This document shows, in pieces, positions 15,740 through 26,078 of a DNA stretch of 35,608 nucleotides. The DNA is from Clostridiales bacterium (lineage in GTDB: Bacteria; Bacillota; Clostridia; Peptostreptococcales; Anaerovoracaceae), in assembly GCA_015058145.1 (NCBI GenBank), contig SVCX01000011.1:1-35608 (forward strand), read 5' to 3'. Below the pieces are notes generated by a model. It saw only the letters and a list, made by a program, of their open reading frames with translations, had not been told where the DNA came from and did not search any database. Position numbers and translations under genes: made by a program. Within the stretch, counting starts at the first letter, position 1. Each line of letters starts with the position of its first letter.

Positions 15740-16336
15740 TCATTTTTTCCGGGTAATCAGCAGAATCTCCGGAGGATCGTGCTTCTGGTTCGGCATGCTG
15801 ATGTAGGCTGTGTGCCATTTGCCTGTGTCCAGATTCTCCGCGAAGGTAAGCAATGCATCCTTTTCGCACTTGCCTTCGAGGTGACCGCTGTACATGGTGA
15901 TGCAGACGAGCCCGTTTGGCGCGAGGAGTTCCATGGCGTTCTGCACCGCCGCCAGTGTGGCAGGGGTTTCTGTCGTAATCTCCTTGTCGCCTCCCGGCAG
16001 GTAGCCTAGGTTGAAGACCACGGCTTTGACGGAATTCTCTTCCCGTCCGTGCTCTTCGCAGAACCCTTTCAGATTCTTATGGTCAAGCAGTGTTATGACA
16101 AAACGCCCTTCCGCGATGGCGCTGCTGTATCCGGAGTCTTCAAGCAACTGTGCAGTTGCGCGGACTGCCGTCTCCTGCACGTCAAAGGCATACAATTGCG
16201 CCGGCTCCATCTTCGCCAGGGCCAGAGTGTCGTGGCCGTTTCCGCAGGTGGCGTCAATTACCGTATCGCCCGGATTTACGTAAGCGCGGACGATGTGCAT
16301 AGCAAGTTCTGTAGTCTGTCTAATGATATTCTCCAT
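15740..16336 (-). CDS. mnmM: Class I SAM methyltransferase, MnmM/YtqB-like (tRNA wobble uridine)
   Basis: 198 residues, close to B. subtilis YtqB/MnmM (194). Motif I VIDATCGNGHDT (26-37) and the downstream NLGYLPGGD motif near 110-118 match the family that methylates 5-aminomethyl-2-thiouridine in tRNA. The open frame extends about 99 codons upstream but runs antisense into the flavoprotein gene, so the ATG at 16336 is used. It has no SD; a TGT-extended TATGAT -10 (16343-16348) ends 6 nt before the ATG, so the mRNA would begin at or within 1-2 nt of the start codon. It converges on the lipoprotein gene. Confidence 0.82.
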   Translation of the reverse strand: MENIIRQTTELAMHIVRAYVNPGDTVIDATCGNGHDTLALAKMEPAQLYAFDVQETAVRATAQLLEDSGYSSAIAEGRFVITLLDHKNLKGFCEEHGREENSVKAVVFNLGYLPGGDKEITTETPATLAAVQNAMELLAPNGLVCITMYSGHLEGKCEKDALLTFAENLDTGKWHTAYISMPNQKHDPPEILLITRKK

Positions 16337-16340
16337 GGAT

Positions 16341-16385
16341 AAATCATAACATAGTTTACTATGAGAAGCATAGTTGGTATGATTT
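16341..16385. promoter_or_regulatory. Symmetric divergent promoter region
   Basis: AAATCATA (16341-16348) and TATGATTT (16378-16385) form an inverted repeat, so each strand reads TATGAT. Plus strand: TTTACT (16354-16359), 18 bp, TATGAT with a TGG extension, for the flavoprotein gene. Minus strand: TATGAT with a TGT extension, for mnmM. Between them CATAGTTTACTATG (16350-16363) is a palindrome, followed by another CATAGT, a possible operator for both genes. Confidence 0.6.
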
Positions 16386-16418
16386 ACCCATAGATAATGT
16401 GAAAAAAGGAGGGGGACC

Positions 16419-16961
16419 ATGAAGGTACTGATTTTTAACGGAAGCCCGCGCAAGGGCAATACACTGACAGCGATCAAAGCGATCGAGAAGGGCATCGCGT
16501 CCAGAGCCGATGCGGCGGAGATCGAAGTGAATGTCATTGAAACAGAAGGCAAGAGCATCATTCCATGCAAAGCCTGCAACGCCTGCGGTTGCATGAGCCG
16601 GTGCATTTTCGCCGATGATTCACCGGAAATCAATGAAGCAGTTGAGGCGGCCGACGTTCTGATCTTCGCGACGCCGGTCTACTGGTGGGGCATCACAGCG
16701 CAGCTGAAACTGGTCATCGACAAATTCTACGCCCGCGCGTCGAAGTTCAAAGGCGATAAAAAGATTGGAACCGTCGTCATCGGCGAGGCGGAGCTGGACG
16801 ACGCGGAATACGAAATCATACAGAAACAGTTCGCTTGCATCGCAGACTATCTGGAGTGGGATGTTGTCTTTGCGAAATCCATCTCGGCGAACAAGCCGAA
16901 GGATCTGGCAGCGGATGAAGAGACCCTGGCACAGCTGGAAGCTTTTGGAGCCGAGCTATAA
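16419..16961 (+). CDS. Flavodoxin-fold NAD(P)H-dependent oxidoreductase with clustered cysteines (iron-sulfur flavoprotein-like)
   Basis: 180 residues. FMN phosphate loop NGSPRKGNT (7-15) and PVYWWGITAQLKLVIDKFY near 87-105, the standard flavin-binding region of the FMN_red family. Cysteines at 50, 53, 56, 58 and 62 (CKACNACGCMSRC) give C-x2-C-x2-C-x5-C, the compact spacing of iron-sulfur flavoproteins. It might carry a 4Fe-4S cluster, but many relatives retain only part of this. AAAGGAGG lies upstream of the ATG. It shares a symmetric promoter region with mnmM. The last 6 bp overlap the end of the convergent hydrolase gene. Role likely in redox or oxidative stress. Confidence 0.85.
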   Translation: MKVLIFNGSPRKGNTLTAIKAIEKGIASRADAAEIEVNVIETEGKSIIPCKACNACGCMSRCIFADDSPEINEAVEAADVLIFATPVYWWGITAQLKLVIDKFYARASKFKGDKKIGTVVIGEAELDDAEYEIIQKQFACIADYLEWDVVFAKSISANKPKDLAADEETLAQLEAFGAEL

Positions 16962-17924
16962 GTTCTTAGAGAAGAAGGTGACGACGCGGTCCATGATTTC
17001 GTCCTTGATTTCAGAGTTTTCGTAGGACATCTCGTAACCGTGACCGTCGTCAGTGGTCACTTCGTAAATCGATACGTTAGAATAAGCATGGGCACAGTCG
17101 AGACTGGTCTTCGGTTCGACGACTGTGTCCTTTGTATTGTAATAGACCATGACGGGTTTGTCGCCGAACTTATCTCCGGTCAGAGCCGGATTGTACTTGT
17201 AGTAGTCTTCAAACCACTTCGGGGTCAGCGTCAGCTTGCCGCGGACCACACGGCCGTCGCGGTTGGCAGCCTCCCGCAGTGCGTCCCATTTTTTCTGCCC
17301 GCCCATATAGTGGATGAGAGCGTACTCATTGCCCGCCGGGGCGATGAGGGCCATGGCTTTGTAGTCGATGCCGCCCCAGCTTTCGTTGCCCATGAGCATA
17401 GCGATGCGGCCGCCGAAGGATCTGCCGTAGACGCCGACGCGGTCTTTGTTTACGTTATAGTGATCGAAAGCGTAGTGGATGGCCAGCATGTTGGATTCGA
17501 GCATGTCGGAAATGGTGTATTCATTCACGCGGCCAGACTTGTCCTTGGCGAGAGCGGTATCCGGGTCATTGGTCAGGCACCGGTTGAAGTCCACACGAAC
17601 CGCAGCGATGCCGTTCTCCGCCAGCATTTCGGAAAGCTGGCGGGCGCCGCCGCTGTTGATGGTGCCGTAAATTCCGTGGGAAATGGAGACGAGAGGGAAG
17701 GCCTCTTCTGTGACAGGCGCGACGATTTCGCCGTAGGTATAAGTGCCGTCTTCGTTCTGCAGGAAGAAGTCCTCCGCGACGGTGTCAAAAGCCGCCGTCT
17801 CATCGGACGCGCCGTCGCATCCCATCAGCGCAAAAGCGAAAAACAAGCAAAGACAAAGAGCTGCCGCAACAGGTACGGCAGCTGTTAGTTTGTATTTCTT
17901 TGTTAAACGATTACGCTTCTTCAT
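16956..17924 (-). CDS. Lipoprotein alpha/beta hydrolase
   Basis: 322 residues. A basic N-terminus and hydrophobic core end in the lipobox LMGC (Cys36), so it is likely anchored outside the membrane. Mature alpha/beta-hydrolase: oxyanion HGIYG (83-87), nucleophile elbow GRSFG with S169, catalytic D266 in NTKDTVV and H295 in DDGHGYE. Similar proteins are dienelactone-hydrolase- or peptidase-S9-like esterases of unknown substrate. It overlaps the acyltransferase upstream by 14 bp, so they are coupled. A pairing of membrane acyltransferase and secreted esterase suggests adding and removing acyl groups on a surface polymer; this is inference. Confidence 0.85.
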   Translation of the reverse strand: MKKRNRLTKKYKLTAAVPVAAALCLCLFFAFALMGCDGASDETAAFDTVAEDFFLQNEDGTYTYGEIVAPVTEEAFPLVSISHGIYGTINSGGARQLSEMLAENGIAAVRVDFNRCLTNDPDTALAKDKSGRVNEYTISDMLESNMLAIHYAFDHYNVNKDRVGVYGRSFGGRIAMLMGNESWGGIDYKAMALIAPAGNEYALIHYMGGQKKWDALREAANRDGRVVRGKLTLTPKWFEDYYKYNPALTGDKFGDKPVMVYYNTKDTVVEPKTSLDCAHAYSNVSIYEVTTDDGHGYEMSYENSEIKDEIMDRVVTFFSKNL

Positions 17925-19167
17925 TCTTCTTCAGGTATTTTCCTTCGAGCCAGCTCGTGATGACGGAAGCTCTGAGCGGTCCTTCGGTCAGCAGATCGTA
18001 GAGTTTGACCCAGAATGGAGCCGCCAGGGAAATTCCGGTCAACAGTGCGCTGCCCCAGACGAGGATGTAGAAGATCACCAGATTCTTCGGACACCCGCCG
18101 GCAAGAGGATCCAGTGCGCCCGACATGCACAGAGCGAATACTCCGGCGATGGAGAGAACCGTGAGGATAATCGATACGGTCCAGTTCTTATGCTTGCCGT
18201 GCAGCAGGGAGATGCCTCCGAACCACGCTACGATCAGGGAGCCGACAACGCCCATGTAGATTCCGTACTGGGTGATCACGTGTCTCAGTCCCAGATGGAA
18301 CAGATAGATTGGCATCGTGTTGGTTCCGATGTAGCAGAGGAAATTCTGCGTCGACGGCAGGATGTTGACCATGAAGGTGATCCAGCCGCAGGACAGACCG
18401 AAGACCAACAATCTCCAGAGCGCGTCTGTGTACCAAGGCATTCCGAAGTGGCTGCAGTCCGTCTTAAGCAAAAACCATCCGAGTTTCGGTCCGTGGTACA
18501 TGAGCCAGATGGACAGGAACACGAGAACCGCGCCGAGCAGTCCGACGATGACAGGCTTCTTCTTAAGCGTCCTGACCTTGTCCAGCGTCTCCTTCGAGCA
18601 GTAGTATCCGATCATGAAGAACGGGAAGTAGGAGAAGACGCGGCCCAGAGCCATGAACTGTCCGAACGGCAGAACGCCCGCTGCGAACATCATGAAGATA
18701 CTCATCGGCAGAGCCCACTTGAACTTGACGATTTCTATCAAGAAGTAACGGTACAGGAACAGAGCGACCAGGAACCACAGCGCGAAAGATGGGGTCAGGT
18801 ATCCGAAGTAGTGTCCGATCGGACAGTCGAATCCCCACGCCGCAATCAGGGTGATGGTCGTGAATACCAGATAAGGCCACAGTATACCTCGGAAGGCGGT
18901 CTCTCTGGCTCGTTCCGGTTTTTTCGAGAAGTATCCGGACAAAAACATGAACGCCTGCATGACGAAGACATTGATCGTAATGTAGACGAATCCGGTCGGG
19001 GACGTGTGCGAGAATCCCGCGCCTCCCCACATCACTGCGTACCAGTTGCCGGACGCTTTAGTAAAGTGGGAGATTGGGATTGAAAGCATCAGAATTCCCC
19101 GGAACGTGTCGAACATATAGTCACGTTCTTTCTTGGTTGTGATGGTTTCGGCTTTTGGTTCAGCCAT
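17911..19167 (-). CDS. Membrane acyltransferase, acyltransferase-3 family
   Basis: 418 residues with about 10 hydrophobic segments. The N-terminal FRGILMLSIPISHF places the conserved His at 34, as in OafA/OpgC-type acyltransferase-3 proteins, which move acyl groups onto cell-surface glycans. AGGAGG lies upstream of the ATG. Downstream the stop overlaps the lipoprotein hydrolase. Upstream, 35 nt away, is the Lrp regulator and then pckA on the same strand, with no terminator seen, so a four-gene transcript is possible. Substrate unknown. Confidence 0.87.
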   Translation of the reverse strand: MAEPKAETITTKKERDYMFDTFRGILMLSIPISHFTKASGNWYAVMWGGAGFSHTSPTGFVYITINVFVMQAFMFLSGYFSKKPERARETAFRGILWPYLVFTTITLIAAWGFDCPIGHYFGYLTPSFALWFLVALFLYRYFLIEIVKFKWALPMSIFMMFAAGVLPFGQFMALGRVFSYFPFFMIGYYCSKETLDKVRTLKKKPVIVGLLGAVLVFLSIWLMYHGPKLGWFLLKTDCSHFGMPWYTDALWRLLVFGLSCGWITFMVNILPSTQNFLCYIGTNTMPIYLFHLGLRHVITQYGIYMGVVGSLIVAWFGGISLLHGKHKNWTVSIILTVLSIAGVFALCMSGALDPLAGGCPKNLVIFYILVWGSALLTGISLAAPFWVKLYDLLTEGPLRASVITSWLEGKYLKKNEEA

Positions 19168-19202
19168 TGCTGTACCTCCTGTATGAGTTATTTATTAAAA
19201 CA

Positions 19203-19628
19203 TCAGTGTCTTTCGAGTACGGTCGAGAAGACGACCTGTGTTTCTGTTCTTCCGAATTCCTGGAGCTGGCCGATGAAGGTATCCAGGTCTGCCGTCGATG
19301 GGAAGACCACCTTGAGCAGCATAGAGAACGGCCCTGTAATGTGGCTGCATTCCAGAATCGAATCTTCCTTCTGGATGAAGTCGTAGAACTTGCGCTGATC
19401 TTCCGGCAGAACGGAAATCATAATGAAGGCCTTGATTCTGTAACCGATTTTCTCCAGATCGATGTCCGTATAGTAGCCTTTGATGTAGCCTGCCTTTTCC
19501 AGGTTGTCCATGCGCGCGGCAAGGTCATCAGCTGTAATGCCAAGCTCGCCCGCCAGCTTCTCCGCCGGCGTGCGTGCGTCTATTTTGAGCAGATTCATGA
19601 TCTGTACATCCATTTCGTCAATCGTCAT
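19203..19628 (-). CDS. Lrp/AsnC-family transcriptional regulator
   Basis: 141 residues. N-terminal helix-turn-helix (TIDEMDVQIMNLLKIDARTP then ELGITADDLAARMDNLEKAGYI, about 2-50) followed by the RAM/ligand-binding domain (about 60-141: IKAFIMISV, ECSHITGPFSMLLKVVF). Such proteins form octamers and respond to amino acids. AAAGGAA is 7 nt upstream of the ATG. It sits 44 nt after pckA and 35 nt before the acyltransferase; it may tune gluconeogenic or amino-acid carbon flow through pckA. Confidence 0.93.
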   Translation of the reverse strand: MTIDEMDVQIMNLLKIDARTPAEKLAGELGITADDLAARMDNLEKAGYIKGYYTDIDLEKIGYRIKAFIMISVLPEDQRKFYDFIQKEDSILECSHITGPFSMLLKVVFPSTADLDTFIGQLQEFGRTETQVVFSTVLERH

Positions 19629-19672
19629 GTTGTGTTCCTTTCTGTATTCCGCAAAGTGAGCGCCGCTTTTTC

Positions 19673-21358
<1,686 letters not shown>

Positions 21359-21378
21359 AACTTAAATCCTCCGACGCA

Positions 21379-21408
21379 ATTATAGCACGGCATGAGTCGT
21401 GCGAACAA
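21379..21408 (-). promoter_or_regulatory. pckA promoter
   Basis: On the minus strand TTGTTC (21403-21408), 18 bp, TATAAT (21379-21384) with a TGC extension. The spacer holds GCACG/CGTGC arms (21385-21389 / 21398-21402), a possible operator. Confidence 0.65.
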
Positions 21409-21418
21409 TGGACTAATG

Positions 21419-21427
21419 TGATATAAT
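21419..21427 (+). promoter_or_regulatory. Ferritin extended -10 promoter
   Basis: TGA followed by TATAAT (21422-21427); no good -35. About 36 nt upstream of the ferritin ATG. Confidence 0.55.
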
Positions 21428-21462
21428 CCACATATAATTGAAAGGCGAAGGAGGTTAATTTC

Positions 21463-21975
21463 ATGGTATCAAAGAAAGTAAAGGATCTGCTCAACAATCA
21501 GGTCAACGCAGAATTCTATTCCGCTTATCTGTATCTTGATTTTTCAAACTACTACAAAGACGCCGGCCTGGACGGCTACGCCAACTGGTACATGATTCAG
21601 GCCCAGGAAGAGCGCGATCACGCGATGCTCTTCATCCAGTATCTGCAGCAACAGGGCGAGGCAGTTGTTCTGGAAGCGATCGACAAGCCGGATAAGGAAT
21701 ACAAGGATTTCATCGATCCGCTCAAGATGGGCGCGGAACACGAGAGAGTTGTCACAGATCTGATCAACACAATCTATGCGGCAGCTTATGAAGAGCACGA
21801 CTTCAGAACGATGCAGTTCCTCGACTGGTTCGTCAAGGAACAGGCCGAAGAAGAGGACAATGCGGACGACAACGTCACCAAGTTCGAACTCTTCGGAAGC
21901 GACAGCAAGAGCCTGTACGAACTGGACACCGAGATGAAGGCAAGAGCATATACGCCGCCATCACTCACTTTATAA
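21463..21975 (+). CDS. ftnA: Non-heme ferritin
   Basis: 170 residues, a four-helix bundle. The ferroxidase ligands fall at the canonical positions: E17, E50, H53, E94, Q127 and E130 (EFYSAY, QEERDHAMLF, EHERVV, EQAEEE). It oxidises and stores iron in a 24-mer cage and protects anaerobes from iron-driven oxygen damage. GAAGGAGG lies upstream of the ATG. Divergent from pckA; followed by a strong terminator. No Fur-box-like palindrome seen. Confidence 0.96.
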   Translation: MVSKKVKDLLNNQVNAEFYSAYLYLDFSNYYKDAGLDGYANWYMIQAQEERDHAMLFIQYLQQQGEAVVLEAIDKPDKEYKDFIDPLKMGAEHERVVTDLINTIYAAAYEEHDFRTMQFLDWFVKEQAEEEDNADDNVTKFELFGSDSKSLYELDTEMKARAYTPPSLTL

Positions 21976-22012
21976 GACAGAGAAGCAAAAGCATCCAAAT
22001 CACGATGCATGA

Positions 22013-22042
22013 GAAAACCGCGGGCATTCGTCCGCGGTTTTC
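22013..22042 (+). terminator. Ferritin terminator
   Basis: Stem GAAAACCGCGG / CCGCGGTTTTC (22013-22023 / 22032-22042), loop GCATTCGT. The T run is inside the stem. Confidence 0.88.
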
Positions 22043-22052
22043 ATAAAAATTG

Positions 22053-22061
22053 TGGTATACT
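22053..22061 (+). promoter_or_regulatory. Extended -10 promoter immediately before the start codon
   Basis: TGG then TATACT (22056-22061); the next 6 nt are ACCATC and then ATG at 22068. Transcription should start at the A of the ATG. No -35 of quality. Confidence 0.6.
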
Positions 22062-22067
22062 ACCATC

Positions 22068-23765
22068 ATGAGATTGATCAACAGACTACCAGTAAAAATC
22101 ATCATAGGAATTTTGACTGTCGCTCTTACGTGCATATCAGCCTCTACCACAACAGATTACATGGCCTTCGAAGAGAAGGCCTTTATTGCTGGCGAAAACA
22201 GTACCGTTCAAGTGTATACGCCGGGCGAGCTGGGCAGTTTGCAGGAAGTGAAAGCGCTTCCCCGCGGAACGGCTGTCATCTTAAGAGATACGAGAACCGC
22301 GGAGATAGATGGGGATGAGTACCAGCGCATCTACCTGGAAGGAGATGCTGCAGATTCTGAGCTGAAGGACGAAGCGTTATACATAAAGACGCAGAATCTG
22401 ACAGACAAGAAGTCAAAAGTGGTGCAGGAGAAGGAACTCTTCGTACGTACGCCGGTGACTTTGTATCAGAATAGCGAAGGGCCTGAGATTGCAGGTTTTG
22501 CACCGAAGGGAACAAAGCTCGAGGTAAAGGGATACAATGGTCTCAATCAGAAAGGTGAAGTTGCCAAATACAAGGTGCGTGTGGCCGCGGAGGAGGACAG
22601 CAAGGAGGAAGCCGGGCCGGAAGCTTTTGCATATGGCAAGTATCTGGTGAGAACACAGGAGGAAGCCGACGCTGTCTACAATGAGCACGGCGAATACGAT
22701 AAAGCGAAGAAAGCGAAGTACGATGGGATGGATCTTCATGGCGGCAAGGCCACGGATCTGGACTACTATCCATATGAGCGCACAAAGATAAAGGGAAAGA
22801 AATTCTGCAGGGAAGCAAGGGCCATGTACCTCAATTATTACGCCGCCCTTCACAACGATGAGTACCTTAATATTATAAAGGAAACAAAGTGCAACGCGGT
22901 GGTTATAGATATCAAGGACGGCGGGCTTTCCTACAAGTCACCTGTGGCGAAGGAACTGGCGCCGACCGCCTACAAGCACGGGCACGTATCCGTGGATGAG
23001 TTCAGGACAGCGGTGAAGGAATTTCAGGACGCTGGCGTTTACACCATCGGCAGAATTACCTGCTTCAACGATGGAGATTACGCGGCGGATCATCCGGAAG
23101 ACTGCATCAGCGGCAGCTGGCCGAGCGCCTACAGCCGCGATGTGTGGTACTACAATGTGTCTTTGGCCAGGGAAGCCGTGAATCTCATGGGCTTTGACGA
23201 GATTCAGTTTGACTATGTCAGATTCCCGGAATCGGCTTATGAAATGTCCCTGGATGGGAACACGGATTTCCGCAATAAATACGGCGAATCAAAAGCGCAG
23301 GCAGTTCAGAACTTCTGCTTTTACGCGGCAGACCAGATTCATGAGGCAGGCGCCTATTTCAGCGTGGACGTCTTCGGCGAGTGTTCCAACGGATACGTGA
23401 CCGCCTATGGTCAGTACTGGCCGGGCATCTCGAATATCGTTGACGCCATCAGCAGCATGCCGTACACAGATCACTTCGGAGACGCGGACACCTGGTCCCA
23501 GCCGAAAGCGATCATGTCCGCCTGGGCGAAAAAGGCAGCCAAAGGTCAGTCCATGATTCCGACACCTGCGGCGGCGCGCACCTGGATTACCGGCTACGAC
23601 ACGCCGTACTGGGCGCCGTCGGTGAGCTACGGCGAGCAAAAGCTCAAAGAGCAGGTCGACGCGCTCTACGATGCAGGTCTGGACGGAGGCTTTATTCCGT
23701 GGAACAGCGGGTCGCCGGTACCGACCTACGAAATGTACAAAGGCATCTGGAACTACGGACAATAG
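22068..23765 (+). CDS. Secreted/anchored glycoside-hydrolase-like protein (DUF4015)
   Basis: 565 residues. An N-terminal signal anchor (about 7-27) is followed by one or two SH3-like segments (about 45-170, including EKELFVRTPVTLYQNSEGPEIAG). The DUF4015 TIM-barrel domain (about 240-560) follows: VVIDIKDGGLSY, GVYTIGRITCFND, GFDEIQFDYVRFPE, YFSVDVFGECSNGY and GFIPWNSGSPVPTYEMY. The acidic residues in DEIQFDYVRFPE and SVDVFGE are candidate catalytic groups. Expected role is cleavage or binding of a cell-wall or environmental glycan outside the cell; no activity is established for most relatives. The ATG lacks an SD and appears leaderless; an in-frame TTG at 22050 lies upstream of the predicted transcript start. 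Confidence 0.85.
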   Translation: MRLINRLPVKIIIGILTVALTCISASTTTDYMAFEEKAFIAGENSTVQVYTPGELGSLQEVKALPRGTAVILRDTRTAEIDGDEYQRIYLEGDAADSELKDEALYIKTQNLTDKKSKVVQEKELFVRTPVTLYQNSEGPEIAGFAPKGTKLEVKGYNGLNQKGEVAKYKVRVAAEEDSKEEAGPEAFAYGKYLVRTQEEADAVYNEHGEYDKAKKAKYDGMDLHGGKATDLDYYPYERTKIKGKKFCREARAMYLNYYAALHNDEYLNIIKETKCNAVVIDIKDGGLSYKSPVAKELAPTAYKHGHVSVDEFRTAVKEFQDAGVYTIGRITCFNDGDYAADHPEDCISGSWPSAYSRDVWYYNVSLAREAVNLMGFDEIQFDYVRFPESAYEMSLDGNTDFRNKYGESKAQAVQNFCFYAADQIHEAGAYFSVDVFGECSNGYVTAYGQYWPGISNIVDAISSMPYTDHFGDADTWSQPKAIMSAWAKKAAKGQSMIPTPAAARTWITGYDTPYWAPSVSYGEQKLKEQVDALYDAGLDGGFIPWNSGSPVPTYEMYKGIWNYGQ

Positions 23766-23844
23766 GAGAGAAAAAAGGGTTACAACAGGCTCGTTATATG
23801 ATAAAATTGGGAAAATACATTTGTGAGATACAGGGAGCGATGAC

Positions 23845-24465
23845 GTGGAAGACAAGCTCATTCTTGTAGATGAACAGGATAGGGAAACAGGACGCGCTGG
23901 TAAGATGGAGGCCCATGAAAAGGGGCTGCTTCACCGCGCGTTTTCCATATTCATCTTCCGACGCGCCCTTCTGGACAATCCGGATGGGACCAGGACCTTT
24001 CACGACCAGCTTCTGATTCAGCAGCGGGCGGAAGGAAAGTACCACTCCGCGGGCCTTTGGGCCAACAGCTGCTGCTCGCATCCGCGGGAGGGCGAGAATC
24101 TGGAGGAGGCCGCCGCGCGCAGGCTGCCGGAGGAGACGGGTTTTACCGTCGAGGATCTGGAAAGCCCACTGGAAGAGAAGGGCGCTTTCTTGTACAAGGC
24201 GGATTTCGACAACGGTCTGACGGAACACGAATTCGACCACGTCTTCGTGGGACAGTTAAAGGGCGACAGGCTGGACAAGGCTCCGTCGCCGAATCCGGAG
24301 GAAGCGTCGCAGATGATGTTCCTGGATGTGGACGAGATCATGATCGACGTTCTGAAGAATCCGGGCAAGTACGCCGCGTGGTTCCTGCCGGCGCTGCTCA
24401 TCGCCACAGACGGTGAGGAATACGGATCGCTGAACAAAGAAGCATCCGCGAGGATGATCTACTAG
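23845..24465 (+). CDS. idi: Isopentenyl-diphosphate delta-isomerase, type I (Nudix)
   Basis: 206 residues. Catalytic Cys77 in GLWANSCCSHP, metal ligands H24, H30, H79 and acids E127/E129 in TEHEFDH; these correspond to the H25, H32, H69, E114 and E116 set of E. coli Idi. The partial Nudix box (GENLEEAAARRLPEETGF) is present, with LPEETGF in place of REEtGI. GTG start with GGGAG 7 nt upstream; an ATG 5 nt earlier is in another frame. It interconverts IPP and DMAPP for isoprenoids. Stands alone between the glycosidase-like gene and guaB. Another Nudix hydrolase is possible but the CSHP site argues against it. Confidence 0.9.
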   Translation: MEDKLILVDEQDRETGRAGKMEAHEKGLLHRAFSIFIFRRALLDNPDGTRTFHDQLLIQQRAEGKYHSAGLWANSCCSHPREGENLEEAAARRLPEETGFTVEDLESPLEEKGAFLYKADFDNGLTEHEFDHVFVGQLKGDRLDKAPSPNPEEASQMMFLDVDEIMIDVLKNPGKYAAWFLPALLIATDGEEYGSLNKEASARMIY

Positions 24466-24510
24466 AAATGTTCGATTTTGCTTATAGGTTTTGCATGAAA
24501 GGGAGAGAAA

Positions 24511-26019
24511 ATGGCTAAATACTTTGACGAACCATCGAGAACTTTTAACGAATACCTGTTGGTGCCGGGCTACTCATCAGCCGACTGCAGGGTCGAGAAC
24601 GTTTCGCTCAAAACGCCTGTGACCAAGTTCAGGAAGGGCGAAGAACCGAAGATTACGATGAACATTCCGATGACGTCCGCAATCATGCAGTCCGTCTCGG
24701 GCGATGAACTGGCAATCGCGCTGGCGAAAGAGGGAGGAATATCCTTCATTTTCGGCTCCCAACCGATCGAGAGCCAGGCGTCCATGGTGAAGAGAGTCAA
24801 AGACCACAAGGCAGGTTTTGTCCGCAGCAACACGAATATCCGTCCGGATCAGACGTTGGCGGATCTGTTGGAATTAAAGGAACGCACCGGCCACTCCACC
24901 ACAGCCGTCACGGAGGATGGCACTGCAGAAGGAAGAATGGTCGGAATGGTCACGAGCCGTGACTACAGAGTCAGCAGAATGTCACCCGACACACTCGTCT
25001 GCGAGTTTATGACGCCCTTCGAGAAACTGGTCCATGCGAAGGAAGGCATCACCCTGAGCGAAGCCAATAATATGCTCTGGGATTACAAACTGAACGCGCT
25101 CCCGGTCGTCGATGACAAACAGCGGCTTGTATACTTCGTATTCCGCAAGGACTACATTGCCCACAAGGAATATCCGGATGAACTTCTGGACGCTGACAAG
25201 AGATACGTAGTCGGCGCAGGCGTCAACACCCGCGACTATGAAGAGAGAATCCCGGCGCTGGTGGAAGCAGGTGCGGATGTGCTTTGCATCGACTCCAGTG
25301 AAGGCTACTCCGAGTGGCAGGCACAGACCCTCAAGTTCGTCAGAGACAAATACGGCGATGACGTGAAGATCGGAGCCGGCAATGTGGTCGACGGAGAGGG
25401 CTTCCGCTTCCTGGCTGAGGCAGGCGCGGATTTCGTGAAGATCGGCATCGGCGGCGGCAGCATCTGCATCACCCGTGAGCAGAAGGGTATCGGCCGCGGA
25501 CAGGCTTCCGCAGTCATCGAAGTCGCAAAGGCGAGAAACGAGTATTTCGAAGAGACGGGCATCTACGTTCCGATCTGTTCCGACGGCGGTATCGTCTACG
25601 ACTACCACATGACGCTGGCTCTGGCCATGGGAGCTGACTTCCTCATGCTCGGTCGTTACTTCTCCAGATTTGACGAATCACCGACGAACAAGATTCAGAT
25701 AAACGGAAACTACTACAAAGAGTACTGGGGCGAAGGTTCCGCCCGTGCCCGCAACTGGCAGCGTTACGATCTGGGTGGCGATGCTCGCATGAAGTTTGAG
25801 GAAGGCGTCGACTCCTACGTTCCATACGCCGGTTCTCTCAGCGACAACGTACGCCAGTCCCTGCTGAAGGTCAAGTCGACCATGTGCAACTGCGGCACTC
25901 TGACCATCAAGGAACTGCAGGAAAACTCCAAGCTGACCCTCGTCTCCGCCACAAGCATCGTCGAAGGCGGCGCCCACGACGTCATCCTGAAGGATTCCGT
26001 CAGCAGCACGGTGAAATAG
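24511..26019 (+). CDS. guaB: Inosine-5'-monophosphate dehydrogenase
   Basis: 502 residues. Residues 1-95 and about 230-502 form the barrel, with two CBS domains between (about 100-225). The catalytic loop is [20 protein letters not shown] (312-331) with Cys319 as nucleophile, and the flap carries NWQRYDLGG. The loop departs from the common GIGPGSICTTR form and matches a divergent Firmicute subclass that resembles drug-insensitive enzymes. It makes XMP from IMP with NAD, the committed step to GMP. GGGAGAG precedes the ATG. The 3' end is followed not by a plain terminator but by hairpin array 2. Confidence 0.96.
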   Translation: MAKYFDEPSRTFNEYLLVPGYSSADCRVENVSLKTPVTKFRKGEEPKITMNIPMTSAIMQSVSGDELAIALAKEGGISFIFGSQPIESQASMVKRVKDHKAGFVRSNTNIRPDQTLADLLELKERTGHSTTAVTEDGTAEGRMVGMVTSRDYRVSRMSPDTLVCEFMTPFEKLVHAKEGITLSEANNMLWDYKLNALPVVDDKQRLVYFVFRKDYIAHKEYPDELLDADKRYVVGAGVNTRDYEERIPALVEAGADVLCIDSSEGYSEWQAQTLKFVRDKYGDDVKIGAGNVVDGEGFRFLAEAGADFVKIGIGGGSICITREQKGIGRGQASAVIEVAKARNEYFEETGIYVPICSDGGIVYDYHMTLALAMGADFLMLGRYFSRFDESPTNKIQINGNYYKEYWGEGSARARNWQRYDLGGDARMKFEEGVDSYVPYAGSLSDNVRQSLLKVKSTMCNCGTLTIKELQENSKLTLVSATSIVEGGAHDVILKDSVSSTVK

Positions 26020-26078
26020 GAGGCTGAAAGTACTTGCTGGCGGGGGACTTAATGGTATTGCCGGATGTTTGATGGGGA

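Noticed and set aside
16337-16633. N-terminal extension of the MnmM-like methyltransferase
   Set aside because: The extra 99 codons run antisense through the flavoprotein gene and the promoter region; the family start is at 16336.
17743-19083. 446-codon open frame on the plus strand
   Set aside because: It is antisense to the acyltransferase and hydrolase genes, has polar low-complexity composition, and no SD or family match.
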